A DNA stretch of 64,000 bases from an uncultured Clostridia bacterium (GTDB lineage: Bacteria > Bacillota > Clostridia > Oscillospirales > Acutalibacteraceae). The notes beneath the pieces are model-generated. The model did no database searches, was not told where the DNA came from, and worked only from the letters and a program-made list of their open reading frames with translations. Below are positions 41,165-50,879 of the stretch, one piece after another. Location: the NCBI GenBank assembly GCA_947584595.1, contig CANPWP010000008.1, positions 1 through 64,000 of the forward strand, given 5' to 3'. Within the stretch, counting starts at the first letter, position 1. Each line of letters begins with the position of its first letter. A program made the translations under genes and the position numbers.

Positions 41165-43135
41165 TTATCTGTAACCTTTTTCTTTCATAACAGAAGTTAT
41201 GGTATCAATATTTTTTGATTCATATTCATTAAACCATTTGTTGCTGAACTGTGACGCAGTGTATTGAGGATTATACCACGTTTTTGAATTAAAGTATTCA
41301 GATAAATACGGGGTAGTGAATATGTAACCGTGTCTTGCATAAATCTCATTAACTGCAAGGGTGAGCATCCTGTCATCCATAGAAGTAATTTCGCTTTTAT
41401 CAATAAGTCTTGAATCAGAGCCCTCAAGAACATAGCCGCCTGTTTTTTCAGTGTTTGATGAAGGGGTATTTGAAGATGCAGTATTTTGTTTTTCTGTTTC
41501 TTCCTGTGGTCTGGGACCCTGTGAAATTATAATTGAAACAGAATCGCCCGGCTCAAGTGCTGTTCCTTCTGACGGGTCAACCGAAATGATCGTGTTTTCT
41601 TCGTAATAATCACTGTATTCGTATGAATCTATACTTGCGTAAAGACCAACGTAAGACAGCTCATCCATAGCACTTGAATAATCCATACCTACTATATAAG
41701 GAACAGAAACAGGGGGAGTTGTTGGCTTTTCAGTGGGCTTTTCGGTGGGCTTAGTCGTTGCAGGTTCTGTTGAGGCAGGCTGAGTCTCAATCTTTTTAGC
41801 AGTTTCTACTGTTGACTGATAAGTAGTATCTGCACTGTCAGCAGTTGAAGCGTTGCCTCCTCCAAACATATTAGTTGAAACAGCAAAATAAATGCCGACT
41901 CCCAGCAGGGCCAATAAAATTATAACTATTGAAATTATTAATGCGATTTTTGCTTTGCCCGATTTCTTTTTATTATCCTCATCAAAAGCAAATTCAGGGT
42001 CATTAAAGTTGTCGTAATCGCTTTCACCTTTAAAATTAGAGTTATTTTCAACCGAGTCAAAAGTTTTAGTTCCCTGCAAATTTTTATTTTTAGTTTCAAA
42101 AGCGTCAATATCACTTTGAGTAAGAATGCTGTCATCATCATTTTCAGCAATAATTTCTCCCGCCATTGCACCAACACCGAGATTTGCAGAAAATTTATCC
42201 GAATTTTTAGAAGAATATCCTAAAAGTGCGTTTTTGAATGCGGCAGCATTTATCCATCTTGCCTCTGGAGAAAACTGGCAGGCAATTAAAATGATTTTTG
42301 AAAGCTCTTTGTCAGCTTCACTTGGAGCAGGAAAAGGAACACCTTTAATTCTTTTTAGTATAGCTTCGTTCTTTTCTTCCGATGAGGATTTTGCATTTAA
42401 AAAAGGCTCATTATTTTTATTAAACAGCTTGTAAAGAAGCAAACCCAATGAGTAAATATCGGAAGTTTTTTTCTGTGCTTTGTTTTCCTGCAATTCGGGA
42501 GCCATAAAGTTCACATTTTGTTTTACGGCATTTTTATTTACAATATCTTCGGGTCTTTTTTCAATTCCGAAATCTGCAAGAAGAAAGTTTCCCTTGCTGT
42601 CTCTAAAAATGTTTTCAGGTTTAATATCACCGTGAAAAACATTTTTATTTTCTAAATCAGATAAAGCACTGCATATATCAATGCCTAACTTGATTTTTTC
42701 GTCCGTACTGAGACCGCCTTTATTTAAAATGTTTGAAAGGCTTTCATAATAAGGCATACGGATAAAAATATCATATCCTGAGCCGTCGTCTTTTTCATAC
42801 ACGGAATGTTCTTCGTAAATTAATAAATTTTTTGAATTGGTAAATGAATAATTTGTTTCAATTTCTTTGATTCTTGCATTTAATATTTCTTCTTCAGGTG
42901 ATAATTCATCTGTCTCGTCATCTTCGGAATTGTTTTTAGTAATTTCTTCTTTATTACCTGTTTTTTCTTTTAAACTCTCATCAATATTTACTTCAATATG
43001 TTTTACAACACCGAAAACTGTTTGACCGTTTTCTTTAGCTTTAATTTTATAAGCCGTACCGTAAAGTCCCGAACCGATTTCAGATACAATTTCCCACTTA
43101 TCCCATAAGGGAGAATAGCTGTATATATCAGACAT
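41165..43135 (-). CDS. Membrane Ser/Thr protein kinase with one PASTA domain and C-terminal YARHG domain
   Basis: Kinase motifs IGSGLYGTAY, HGDIKPEN, ADFG; one TM segment; PASTA-like VPYIVGMDYSSAMDELSYVGL...; NEIYARHGYIF. Confidence 0.9.
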   Translation of the reverse strand: MSDIYSYSPLWDKWEIVSEIGSGLYGTAYKIKAKENGQTVFGVVKHIEVNIDESLKEKTGNKEEITKNNSEDDETDELSPEEEILNARIKEIETNYSFTNSKNLLIYEEHSVYEKDDGSGYDIFIRMPYYESLSNILNKGGLSTDEKIKLGIDICSALSDLENKNVFHGDIKPENIFRDSKGNFLLADFGIEKRPEDIVNKNAVKQNVNFMAPELQENKAQKKTSDIYSLGLLLYKLFNKNNEPFLNAKSSSEEKNEAILKRIKGVPFPAPSEADKELSKIILIACQFSPEARWINAAAFKNALLGYSSKNSDKFSANLGVGAMAGEIIAENDDDSILTQSDIDAFETKNKNLQGTKTFDSVENNSNFKGESDYDNFNDPEFAFDEDNKKKSGKAKIALIISIVIILLALLGVGIYFAVSTNMFGGGNASTADSADTTYQSTVETAKKIETQPASTEPATTKPTEKPTEKPTTPPVSVPYIVGMDYSSAMDELSYVGLYASIDSYEYSDYYEENTIISVDPSEGTALEPGDSVSIIISQGPRPQEETEKQNTASSNTPSSNTEKTGGYVLEGSDSRLIDKSEITSMDDRMLTLAVNEIYARHGYIFTTPYLSEYFNSKTWYNPQYTASQFSNKWFNEYESKNIDTITSVMKEKGYR

Positions 43136-43313
43136 TATAATACCTCCTTAATGGCAAACAATAAAAACTGCATTAATAAACCCAATTTACATATTATTCC
43201 ACATACATTATAACATAATTTGCTAAATATACAATAAATGTTTCAAAAACGTTACTCAAATTACGGATTTTTCAAGTTTTCGTCACAAAAAATATAAATT
43301 TTTAAATTAAATA

Positions 43314-43342
43314 TTGACAACACTATAAGTAGTGTGTATAAT
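43314..43342 (+). promoter_or_regulatory. Sigma-A type promoter of GntR/ABC operon
   Basis: TTGACA - 17 nt - TATAAT. Confidence 0.9.
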
Positions 43343-43351
43343 AGTGTTGTA

Positions 43352-43373
43352 GTTAATTAGTTGACTAATTAAC
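43352..43373 (+). promoter_or_regulatory. Putative GntR (YtrA-type) operator
   Basis: Perfect inverted repeat GTTAATTAGT-TG-ACTAATTAAC just downstream of the -10. Confidence 0.75.
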
Positions 43374-43396
43374 CAATAAGGCAAGGAGGAATAAGT

Positions 43397-43771
43397 TTGA
43401 TTATTAATGCAGAAATTGATAAGCCGATATTTCAGCAAATAAAAGAAGGTATTGAAGACGCAATTCTTTCAGGAGCCTTTCCTGAAGAATCACAAATACC
43501 CTCAATTACTGAAATATCAGTAAATTATAAAATCAATCCTGCAACTGCTTTAAAGGGAATAAACCTGCTTGTAGAAAACAATATCGTTTACAAAAAAAGA
43601 GGTGTGGGAATGTTTGTATGTGAGGGAGCTGTCAATAAGCTTATGGAGAACAGAAAAAATGACTTTTACGATAAATTTGTTTCTTCACTTGTTCTTGAAG
43701 CCAAACGTCTTAAAATCAGTGAAAACGATATTAAAAATATGATTGAAAGGGGTTTTAAAGATGAGCATTGA
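43397..43771 (+). CDS. GntR family transcriptional regulator, YtrA subfamily
   Basis: PIFQQIKEGIEDAILSGAFPEESQIPSITEISVNYKINPATALKGINLLVENNIVYKKRGVGMFV. Confidence 0.95.
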   Translation: MIINAEIDKPIFQQIKEGIEDAILSGAFPEESQIPSITEISVNYKINPATALKGINLLVENNIVYKKRGVGMFVCEGAVNKLMENRKNDFYDKFVSSLVLEAKRLKISENDIKNMIERGFKDEH

Positions 43772-44618
43772 AATCAAAAACCTTACAAAAAAGTTCGGTA
43801 ATGTGACAGCTCTTGACAATGTATCACTGAACTTTGAAAATAATAAAATATACGGTCTGTTAGGCAGAAACGGAGCGGGAAAATCAACTTTGTTAAATAT
43901 AATAACTAACAGGGTATTTAAAACATCAGGTGAAATTCTTATTGATAATGAAAATAATGAAGAAAATGATAAAGCAATTTCAAAAATATATTTAATGAGT
44001 GAGAAGACTCTTTATCCGCAGGATATGAAAATAAAAGATGTTTTTAAATGGAGTAAAAGATTTTATCCTGATTTTGATACAAAAAGAGCTTATGAATTAT
44101 CAAAATTATTTGATCTTAACACAAATAAGAAAGTCAAAGCATTGTCAACAGGTTTTACCTCAATTTTTAAGTTGATAGTTGCTTTGTGTGTAAATACACC
44201 TTATGTATTTCTTGACGAACCTGTTTTGGGACTTGATGCCAATAACAGAGAACTTTTTTATAAACTGCTTATTGAAAAATATTCGAAAGAACCATTTACA
44301 GTAGTAATTTCAACCCATTTAATTGAAGAAATATCATCATTTATTGAAAATGCAATCATAATAGACAACGGAAAAATTGTTGTAAATACAACAACAGAAG
44401 AACTGTTGCAGTCAGGTTATTCAATTTCAGGCAAAATAAGTGATGTTGATAATTATATTTCAGATAAGGAAATTATAGGCGAAGATACCTTCGGGGGACT
44501 GAAGACAGCTTATGTTATGGGAAGGCCTGATGCAGATATCTCGGAAAATCTTGAGGTTACATCAATAGACCTACAAAAGCTGTTTGTTAAGCTGACAAAT
44601 ACAAGGGAGGTAAAATAA
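43761..44618 (+). CDS. ABC transporter ATP-binding protein (YtrB-like)
   Basis: GRNGAGKSTLLN, LSTGFTSIFKLIVAL, FLDEPVLGLD. Confidence 0.95.
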   Translation: MSIEIKNLTKKFGNVTALDNVSLNFENNKIYGLLGRNGAGKSTLLNIITNRVFKTSGEILIDNENNEENDKAISKIYLMSEKTLYPQDMKIKDVFKWSKRFYPDFDTKRAYELSKLFDLNTNKKVKALSTGFTSIFKLIVALCVNTPYVFLDEPVLGLDANNRELFYKLLIEKYSKEPFTVVISTHLIEEISSFIENAIIIDNGKIVVNTTTEELLQSGYSISGKISDVDNYISDKEIIGEDTFGGLKTAYVMGRPDADISENLEVTSIDLQKLFVKLTNTREVK

Positions 44619-45367
44619 TGCAAATTAAAAATTCATTTATATTTCAATTATCTCAATATATAAAACCAATGATAATTTTTTATTCTATTATTTTAGCTAT
44701 AACTGTTGTGCCATGTTTTTTTATTTTTTCTTCTGAACCTGTTACTGTTATGACTGTTTCAGGTTGGGATTTTGCAGGTTTGATTTTTTTATTTGTAATA
44801 GGCTGTGTAACTACAAATGAAGGATTCCCTGTACATTTACAAAATTCCGTTTCAAGAAAATCATATTTTATTGGAAAAATATTATCTGTGACAGTTGTAT
44901 CAGCAATAATGACCATAATGTATACTTTTATACTTCAGCTATTGTTTGAAACTGCTTTTTTGGGTTCAAAAGTATTTCAAGTAGAATCTATTTTAAATTT
45001 AATATATTTTGAAACTGATAAACCCACAATTAAATCAACACTTTGGTCATCTGCTGTATTATTTGTTTTATCTTTATTTATAAATATGTTGGGAGTTTTC
45101 TTCTCCGGAATATATTACAGAGTGGGAACAATTATTAAAGTTACAATTTCAGCAGGTATTCCGCTTTTATTTCTGTTGTTTTTACCGCTTATTGATTCAT
45201 TATTTTTCGGAGGTTCTTTGTATTCTACAATATTTGAGTTTCTCGGAAATATTTTTGGCGTAATTGAACATGCTCCTTGGAAAGGTTGCTTGAGTTTTGG
45301 GATTTTATTTGTTGTTACAACAATTATTTCTTGGTTTGTATACAGAAGAATGTCAATAAAAAAATAA
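44618..45367 (+). CDS. ABC transporter permease
   Basis: Six-TM type hydrophobic pattern, downstream of ATPase. Confidence 0.8.
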   Translation: MQIKNSFIFQLSQYIKPMIIFYSIILAITVVPCFFIFSSEPVTVMTVSGWDFAGLIFLFVIGCVTTNEGFPVHLQNSVSRKSYFIGKILSVTVVSAIMTIMYTFILQLLFETAFLGSKVFQVESILNLIYFETDKPTIKSTLWSSAVLFVLSLFINMLGVFFSGIYYRVGTIIKVTISAGIPLLFLLFLPLIDSLFFGGSLYSTIFEFLGNIFGVIEHAPWKGCLSFGILFVVTTIISWFVYRRMSIKK

Positions 45368-45378
45368 TATAAATTTTT

Positions 45379-45409
45379 TGTCATTCAGAGAAGCTTTTTC
45401 TCTGAATGA
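45379..45409 (+). terminator. Intrinsic terminator
   Basis: GTCATTCAGAGA-agctttt-TCTCTGAATGAC-TTTTCTTTTT. Confidence 0.85.
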
Positions 45410-45538
45410 CTTTTCTTTTTGTCTAAAAGGAATATATTGCCTTTTTTAAAATTTATTGATATAATAATTAAAGCTTTTGATATAACAATAATATTAAAGA
45501 GAAATCTTTTCTATTTTCTGATGAAAGGATATTAAATA

Positions 45539-46807
45539 ATGGAAATTTTAAAAAGAGAACAAATAGGAAATAATGTGTTTTTTAACACTGTGAATGACAG
45601 CAGATTTAAAACAATGAAAATTTCTGTTTCTGCATATTTGCCTTTATTGAAAGAAACAGCTTCACAAAACGCATTGCTTTGCGATATTTTGACCCGTTCC
45701 TGCAAAGAGTATAGTACTCTTTCCATTCTTGAAAAAAAACTTCTTTCCCTTTACGGAGCAAGTCTTTCATCTCACGTAAAAAAGGAAGGCGATTTGCAAG
45801 TCTTGACTATTGCAGTTTCAGGTCTTGACGACAAATATGCTTTTGATGATACAAAAATTTCCTCAGAGCTTGCTGAAATTCTTTGTAAAATAATTTTTGA
45901 ACCCAATGTTTTAAACGGCGAATTTACAGAACAAGATTTTAAGCAAAGCCTTCGTCAGCTTCTTGATACAATGGATTCTGACTTTAACGAAAAAAGAGTA
46001 TATGCAGTATCAAGATGTGTAGAAATAATGAACCAAAATTCGCCCGCAGGCATAAAGCGATACGGAGATAAAGAAAGTGCAGAAAAAACGACTGCAAAGG
46101 ATTTGTATTCTGCTTGGCAAAATCTTTTAAAATCAGCACGATTTGAAATTATGTATGTAGGCGACGGCGACAGCCTTTCAACATTAAATATTTTCAAAAA
46201 TAAGTTTAAAAATATAGAAAGAACTCCCCAAAAACTTTTAACGGCAACCTTTAAATCAGACGGAAACGTAAAAGAAGTAGTTGAAGAAATGGAACTTTCA
46301 CAGTCAAAGCTTGTAATTGGCTTTGAAACAGGAGTTTCTGCTGATGACGAAAATTACTGTGCAATAATGCTTTTATCTGCAATTTTAGGCGGAACTCCAA
46401 GTGCAAAGCTGTTTACGAATGTAAGAGAAAAACAAAGCCTTTGCTATTACTGTATATCCCGTTATTATCGCAGAAAAGGCTATATTATAGTTGAAAGCGG
46501 TGTTGAGGGAGAGAACCTTGAAAGAGCAAAAAATTCAATTTTTAATGAGGTAAACGAGCTTACAAGCGGTAATATTACGGATTTTGAAATAGAATCTGCA
46601 AAGCTTGCTATGATAAACGGCTATAAATCCATAACCGATACTGTAACAGGAATTGAAACGTGGTATTTAACAAGAATTCTTGATAATAAGGTTGATACTC
46701 CTGAGGAAACAGCAGAAAAAATTAAAACCGTTACAAAAGAACAACTTTTAATGCTTGCAAAAAACATTAAACTTGACACGATATATATGTTAAAGAATAA
46801 GGATTGA
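45539..46807 (+). CDS. M16 family peptidase-like (YmfF-type)
   Basis: M16 fold without an HxxEH motif; REKQSLCYYCISRY. Confidence 0.85.
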   Translation: MEILKREQIGNNVFFNTVNDSRFKTMKISVSAYLPLLKETASQNALLCDILTRSCKEYSTLSILEKKLLSLYGASLSSHVKKEGDLQVLTIAVSGLDDKYAFDDTKISSELAEILCKIIFEPNVLNGEFTEQDFKQSLRQLLDTMDSDFNEKRVYAVSRCVEIMNQNSPAGIKRYGDKESAEKTTAKDLYSAWQNLLKSARFEIMYVGDGDSLSTLNIFKNKFKNIERTPQKLLTATFKSDGNVKEVVEEMELSQSKLVIGFETGVSADDENYCAIMLLSAILGGTPSAKLFTNVREKQSLCYYCISRYYRRKGYIIVESGVEGENLERAKNSIFNEVNELTSGNITDFEIESAKLAMINGYKSITDTVTGIETWYLTRILDNKVDTPEETAEKIKTVTKEQLLMLAKNIKLDTIYMLKNKD

Positions 46808-48087
46808 AAAATATGAATGATATAAAAGAAATTAAAAGTGTAAGAACAGGCGATAAATATTATAAAATAAACCATAAATCAGGTCTGACTATTTATGTTT
46901 ACCCTAAAGAGAAATACAGTTCTGCTTATGCAATATTCGGTACAAAGTACGGAAGCATAAACACTTCTTTTTCGGTTGACGGCAAAGAAAAAATAACTGT
47001 TCCCGACGGTATTGCACATTATCTTGAGCATAAGCTTTTTGAAAGTGAAGACGGAGACGCTTTTACAAAATATTCAAAAACCGGTGCAAGTGCAAATGCA
47101 TACACAAGTTTTGATAAAACCTGTTATCTGTTTTCCTGTTCAGATAATTTTAAGAAAAATCTTGAAATTTTGCTTGATTTTGTACAATCACCATATTTTA
47201 CTGCCGAGACAGTTGCAAAAGAGCAGGGAATAATCGGTCAGGAGATTAAAATGTATGACGATTCTCCCGATTGGCGTGTAATGTTTAACTTGCTTGAGTG
47301 CCTGTATCATAATCACCCTGTAAAAATTGATATTGCAGGAACTGTTGAAACAATTGCAGAAATCACCGCTGAAAAGCTTTACGAGGTGTATAACACTTTC
47401 TATAATTTAAACAATATGGTGCTTTGCGTAGCAGGTAATGTCACGGTTGATGAAGTACTTCAAATTTGTGATAAAGAATTAAAAGAGAATGAACAGCATA
47501 AAATAACAAATTATTTTGAAAAAGAGCCTTATGAGATTGTAAAGCCTTATACTGAACAAAAGCTAACCGTTTCTGTTCCGCTTTTTAACTTCGGTTTTAA
47601 AGAAAAAGCAGGCGACAGAATGTTGACGGCAAAAGAAAACGCTGAAATTGATATTCTTCTTACAATGCTTTTTTCACCCTCAAGCGAGCTTTACAGCGAA
47701 CTTTTGGAAGAAGGTCTTATTAATTCAAGTTTCAGCTATGAAGTTTTTGAAGGACCCGGCTATTTTTCAATTTTATTCGGCGGAGAATCAAGAAATCCCG
47801 AAAAAGCGTCTGAAAAAATTAAAGATTATATTTTAAAAGTTAAATCAGAAAGTCTTTCAAAAGAAGATTTTGAAGCATCCAAAAGAGCCTGTTACGGTGA
47901 CAGCTTATCATCTCTTAATAACATTGAAAGTATTGCAAATACTTTGGTAAGCAGTCATTTTTCAGGAAATGAGTTTTTTGAATATACCGAAGCTTTAGCA
48001 GAAGTGACTTTTGAAGATGTTAAAAACAGGTTAAATAAAATCCTTGATGTTAACAACTGTGCATTGTCAGTTGTAAAAGGAGAATAA
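46804..48087 (+). CDS. M16 family metallopeptidase (YmfH-type)
   Basis: HYLEHKLFE zinc motif, GxSANAYTSFDKTCY. Confidence 0.92.
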   Translation: MKNMNDIKEIKSVRTGDKYYKINHKSGLTIYVYPKEKYSSAYAIFGTKYGSINTSFSVDGKEKITVPDGIAHYLEHKLFESEDGDAFTKYSKTGASANAYTSFDKTCYLFSCSDNFKKNLEILLDFVQSPYFTAETVAKEQGIIGQEIKMYDDSPDWRVMFNLLECLYHNHPVKIDIAGTVETIAEITAEKLYEVYNTFYNLNNMVLCVAGNVTVDEVLQICDKELKENEQHKITNYFEKEPYEIVKPYTEQKLTVSVPLFNFGFKEKAGDRMLTAKENAEIDILLTMLFSPSSELYSELLEEGLINSSFSYEVFEGPGYFSILFGGESRNPEKASEKIKDYILKVKSESLSKEDFEASKRACYGDSLSSLNNIESIANTLVSSHFSGNEFFEYTEALAEVTFEDVKNRLNKILDVNNCALSVVKGE

Positions 48088-48089
48088 TT

Positions 48090-48962
48090 ATGTATAACGT
48101 ATCATTTCCCGGCTTAGGAATTAACGACCTGCCTGTTTGCCCTGTTGCTTTTACAATAGGTAATATGTCTGTCTACTGGTATGGAATAATAATAGCAAGC
48201 GGACTTATATTAGCTTGTATTTACGCATGGTTTTCTGCCGAACGGTTTAATGTTGATAAAAATAAGCTTATAAACTGTGTTCTTGTAGGCATAATTACGG
48301 GTATAATTGGCGCAAGACTGTATTATGTAATATTTAGGCTTGATTATTATTCAGCCAATCCGATGGAAATTTTTTATATTCATCAGGGCGGACTTGCAAT
48401 TTACGGCGGAATAATCGGCTCATTTGCAGGAGGATGTGTCGTTGCAAAAATACAGAAAATGAAGATACTGCCTCTCCTTGATATTGCAGTTTTAGGCTTT
48501 TTAATAGGACAAGGTATAGGAAGATGGGGCAACTTTATGAATCAGGAGGCATTTGGAACTCCTACATCTCTGCCTTGGGGAATGATAAGTGAAAGAACTT
48601 TCGGAGAAACAGTTCATCCTTGTTTTCTTTATGAATCATTATGGTGTTTGATTGGATTTCTTATAATTCATTTCATAAGCAAAAAATATCAAAAATATGC
48701 CGGACAGGTACTGTATATGTACCTTGTCTGGTATGGTTTTGAAAGAATGATAGTTGAAGGTTTAAGAACCGACAGCTTGTACTTACCGTTTCAAATTTTT
48801 GGTGCGGATATAAGAGTTTCACAGCTTTTGTCGCTGTTGCTCGTAATTTTTGGTATTGTAATGCTCATTATAAACAGAAAAAAGGAGGATCCGTTTTATG
48901 CAGATTATAGACGGAAAAAAAGTCTCGGCACAAGTGAAAGCACAAGTAGCCAAGGAAACTGA
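48090..48962 (+). CDS. lgt: Prolipoprotein diacylglyceryl transferase
   Basis: YWYGIIIASGLILA, GGLAIYGGIIG, GRWGNFMNQEAFG. Confidence 0.97.
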   Translation: MYNVSFPGLGINDLPVCPVAFTIGNMSVYWYGIIIASGLILACIYAWFSAERFNVDKNKLINCVLVGIITGIIGARLYYVIFRLDYYSANPMEIFYIHQGGLAIYGGIIGSFAGGCVVAKIQKMKILPLLDIAVLGFLIGQGIGRWGNFMNQEAFGTPTSLPWGMISERTFGETVHPCFLYESLWCLIGFLIIHFISKKYQKYAGQVLYMYLVWYGFERMIVEGLRTDSLYLPFQIFGADIRVSQLLSLLLVIFGIVMLIINRKKEDPFYADYRRKKSLGTSESTSSQGN

Positions 48963-49746
48963 AGAATTAAAAAAGAGGGGAATAACTCCAGGTTTAGCAG
49001 TTGTAATTGTAGGAGATGACCCTGCTTCCAGGGTATATGTTAATAATAAAAAGAAAGCCTGTGAACTCGTAGGCTTTAATTCAGAAGAATATGCACTGCC
49101 TGCTCAAACTTCACAGGAAGAATTATTGGAGCTTGTAAAAAAACTGAATGAAAAGAAAGATATTAACGGTATTCTTGTTCAGCTTCCTCTTCCGAAATAT
49201 CTTGATGAAAAACAAGTAATTGAAGCTATAAACCCTATAAAAGATGTTGATGCTTTCCACGCTGTAAATGTAGGAAAAATAATGATAGGAGATTACGATT
49301 TTCTTCCCTGTACACCGGCGGGGGTAATGGAAATGCTTTCTTCATATGATATTCCCGTCAGCGGTAAAAACTGTGTTGTTATAGGAAGAAGCAATATTGT
49401 AGGCAAACCTATGGCAATGTTGTTATTACATAAAAACGGAACTGTAACAATTTGCCACAGCAAAACTCAGAACTTAAAAGAGATTTGTGCTCGGGCTGAT
49501 ATTCTCGTAGCCGCTGTCGGGATTCCAAAATTTGTAACGGCAGATATGGTTAAAGAGGGTGCCGTAGTTATTGATGTAGGTATGGACAGAGACGAAAACG
49601 GCAAGCTTTGCGGTGATGTCGACTTTGAAAATGTAAAGGAAAAAACGTCATATATAACACCCGTTCCGGGAGGAGTCGGTCCTATGACAATAGCAACTTT
49701 AATGAAAAATACACTTAAAGCCTGTCGTTTGCAAAATAATTGTTGA
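48898..49746 (+). CDS. folD: Bifunctional methylene-THF dehydrogenase/cyclohydrolase
   Basis: GILVQLPLPKYL, VIGRSNIVGKPMA, PVPGGVGPMTIATL; SD AAAGGAGG before ATG. Confidence 0.98.
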   Translation: MQIIDGKKVSAQVKAQVAKETEELKKRGITPGLAVVIVGDDPASRVYVNNKKKACELVGFNSEEYALPAQTSQEELLELVKKLNEKKDINGILVQLPLPKYLDEKQVIEAINPIKDVDAFHAVNVGKIMIGDYDFLPCTPAGVMEMLSSYDIPVSGKNCVVIGRSNIVGKPMAMLLLHKNGTVTICHSKTQNLKEICARADILVAAVGIPKFVTADMVKEGAVVIDVGMDRDENGKLCGDVDFENVKEKTSYITPVPGGVGPMTIATLMKNTLKACRLQNNC

Positions 49747-49776
49747 CATTATTTAACTTTATGGTATAATATATAA

Positions 49777-49830
49777 GCCGCTTATTGTGGGTTTGTTAAG
49801 AAAACCCTGTTTTCACCTTACAATAGCGAG
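49777..49830 (+). promoter_or_regulatory. Structured 5' leader of rplU (L21-leader-like)
   Basis: Promoter TTGACA-16-TATAAT, then CGCTTATTGT...ACAATAGCG outer stem enclosing GGGTTT...AAACCC hairpin. Confidence 0.5.
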
Positions 49831-49855
49831 TCTATAAAAAGGAATGGTACAAAAT

Positions 49856-50164
49856 ATGTACGCTATTATCGAAACAGGCGGCAAGCAGTACAAAGTAACT
49901 AATGATGAAGTTATTTTTGTTGAAAAGCTTGCAGCAGAAGACAATGCTACGGTAACATTTAATGTTGTTGCATTAGGTACTGACGACGGAATAAAAGTCG
50001 GCACTCCTTATGTTGACGGCGCAAAGGTTACAGGCGAGGTTTTAAAAACAGGAAAAGGCAAAAAAATCAGAGTTGCTACTTATAAGCCTAAAAAAGGCGA
50101 GAAGAGAGCTCTCGGTCACAGACAGCCTTACACAAAGGTTCAGATTAAATCAATCGAAGCATAA
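49856..50164 (+). CDS. rplU: 50S ribosomal protein L21
   Basis: MYAIIETGGKQYKV, GHRQPYTKVQIKSI. Confidence 0.98.
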   Translation: MYAIIETGGKQYKVTNDEVIFVEKLAAEDNATVTFNVVALGTDDGIKVGTPYVDGAKVTGEVLKTGKGKKIRVATYKPKKGEKRALGHRQPYTKVQIKSIEA

Positions 50165-50166
50165 TT

Positions 50167-50487
50167 ATGATTTATGTAACTTTTTTCAAATCCGATTATG
50201 AGCTTATCGGATTTGAAGTGACAGGGCATTCAGATTACAGCGAAAAGGGTACTGATATTGTATGCTCAGCTGTTAGTTCAGCTGCATTTATGACCGCTAA
50301 CACTATCACTGATGTGCTTAATCTAAAGACAACGATTGATTACAGTGATGACGGTTACATTAAATTGATGCTTTGTGTTGCTGATGCAAAAGCCTGCAAG
50401 GTTGTTATGCAGGGATTAAAGCTCCATCTATGTTCTCTTGAAGAACAATATAAAAATTACATTCAAGTTAAAATTTCGGAGGTGTAA
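50167..50487 (+). CDS. prp: Ribosomal-processing cysteine protease Prp
   Basis: [19 protein letters not shown] (His/Cys catalytic motif), between L21 and L27. Confidence 0.95.
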   Translation: MIYVTFFKSDYELIGFEVTGHSDYSEKGTDIVCSAVSSAAFMTANTITDVLNLKTTIDYSDDGYIKLMLCVADAKACKVVMQGLKLHLCSLEEQYKNYIQVKISEV

Positions 50488-50491
50488 GGTA

Positions 50492-50776
50492 ATGTTAAAG
50501 ATTAATATTCAGTTATTTGCTCATAAAAAAGGACAGGGAAGTTCTAACAACGGACGTGACAGTGAGTCAAAACGTCTTGGTGTAAAGCGTGCAGACGGTC
50601 AGGAAGTTCTTGCAGGTAATATACTCGTTAAACAGAGAGGTACACACATTCATCCAGGTAAAAACGTAGGTATCGGTTCTGATGATACATTATTTGCAAA
50701 GATTGACGGTGTTCTCCGTTTCGAGCGTGTTGGCAAAAACAGAAAGCGTGCAAGCGTTTATCCTGTTCAGCAGTAA
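50492..50776 (+). CDS. rpmA: 50S ribosomal protein L27 with Prp-cleavable N-terminal extension
   Basis: [33 protein letters not shown] 50492. Confidence 0.98.
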   Translation: MLKINIQLFAHKKGQGSSNNGRDSESKRLGVKRADGQEVLAGNILVKQRGTHIHPGKNVGIGSDDTLFAKIDGVLRFERVGKNRKRASVYPVQQ

Positions 50777-50790
50777 TTTATAATACGACA

Positions 50791-50813
50791 AAGGGCGGAG
50801 TAAATCCGCCCTT
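50791..50813 (+). terminator. Intrinsic terminator after rpmA
   Basis: AAGGGCGGAgtaaaTCCGCCCTT. Confidence 0.8.
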
Positions 50814-50879
50814 ATTTATTATCCAATAAAAGTACATATTGTATTTTTAATTCATATATAATTATAACTCGGTGATTTT

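Noticed and set aside
45539-48087. Tandem M16 peptidases as a possible peptide-maturation (PqqF-like) system
   Set aside because: The pair matches the common YmfF/YmfH arrangement of Firmicutes, where one member lacks the zinc motif; no precursor or maturation genes nearby
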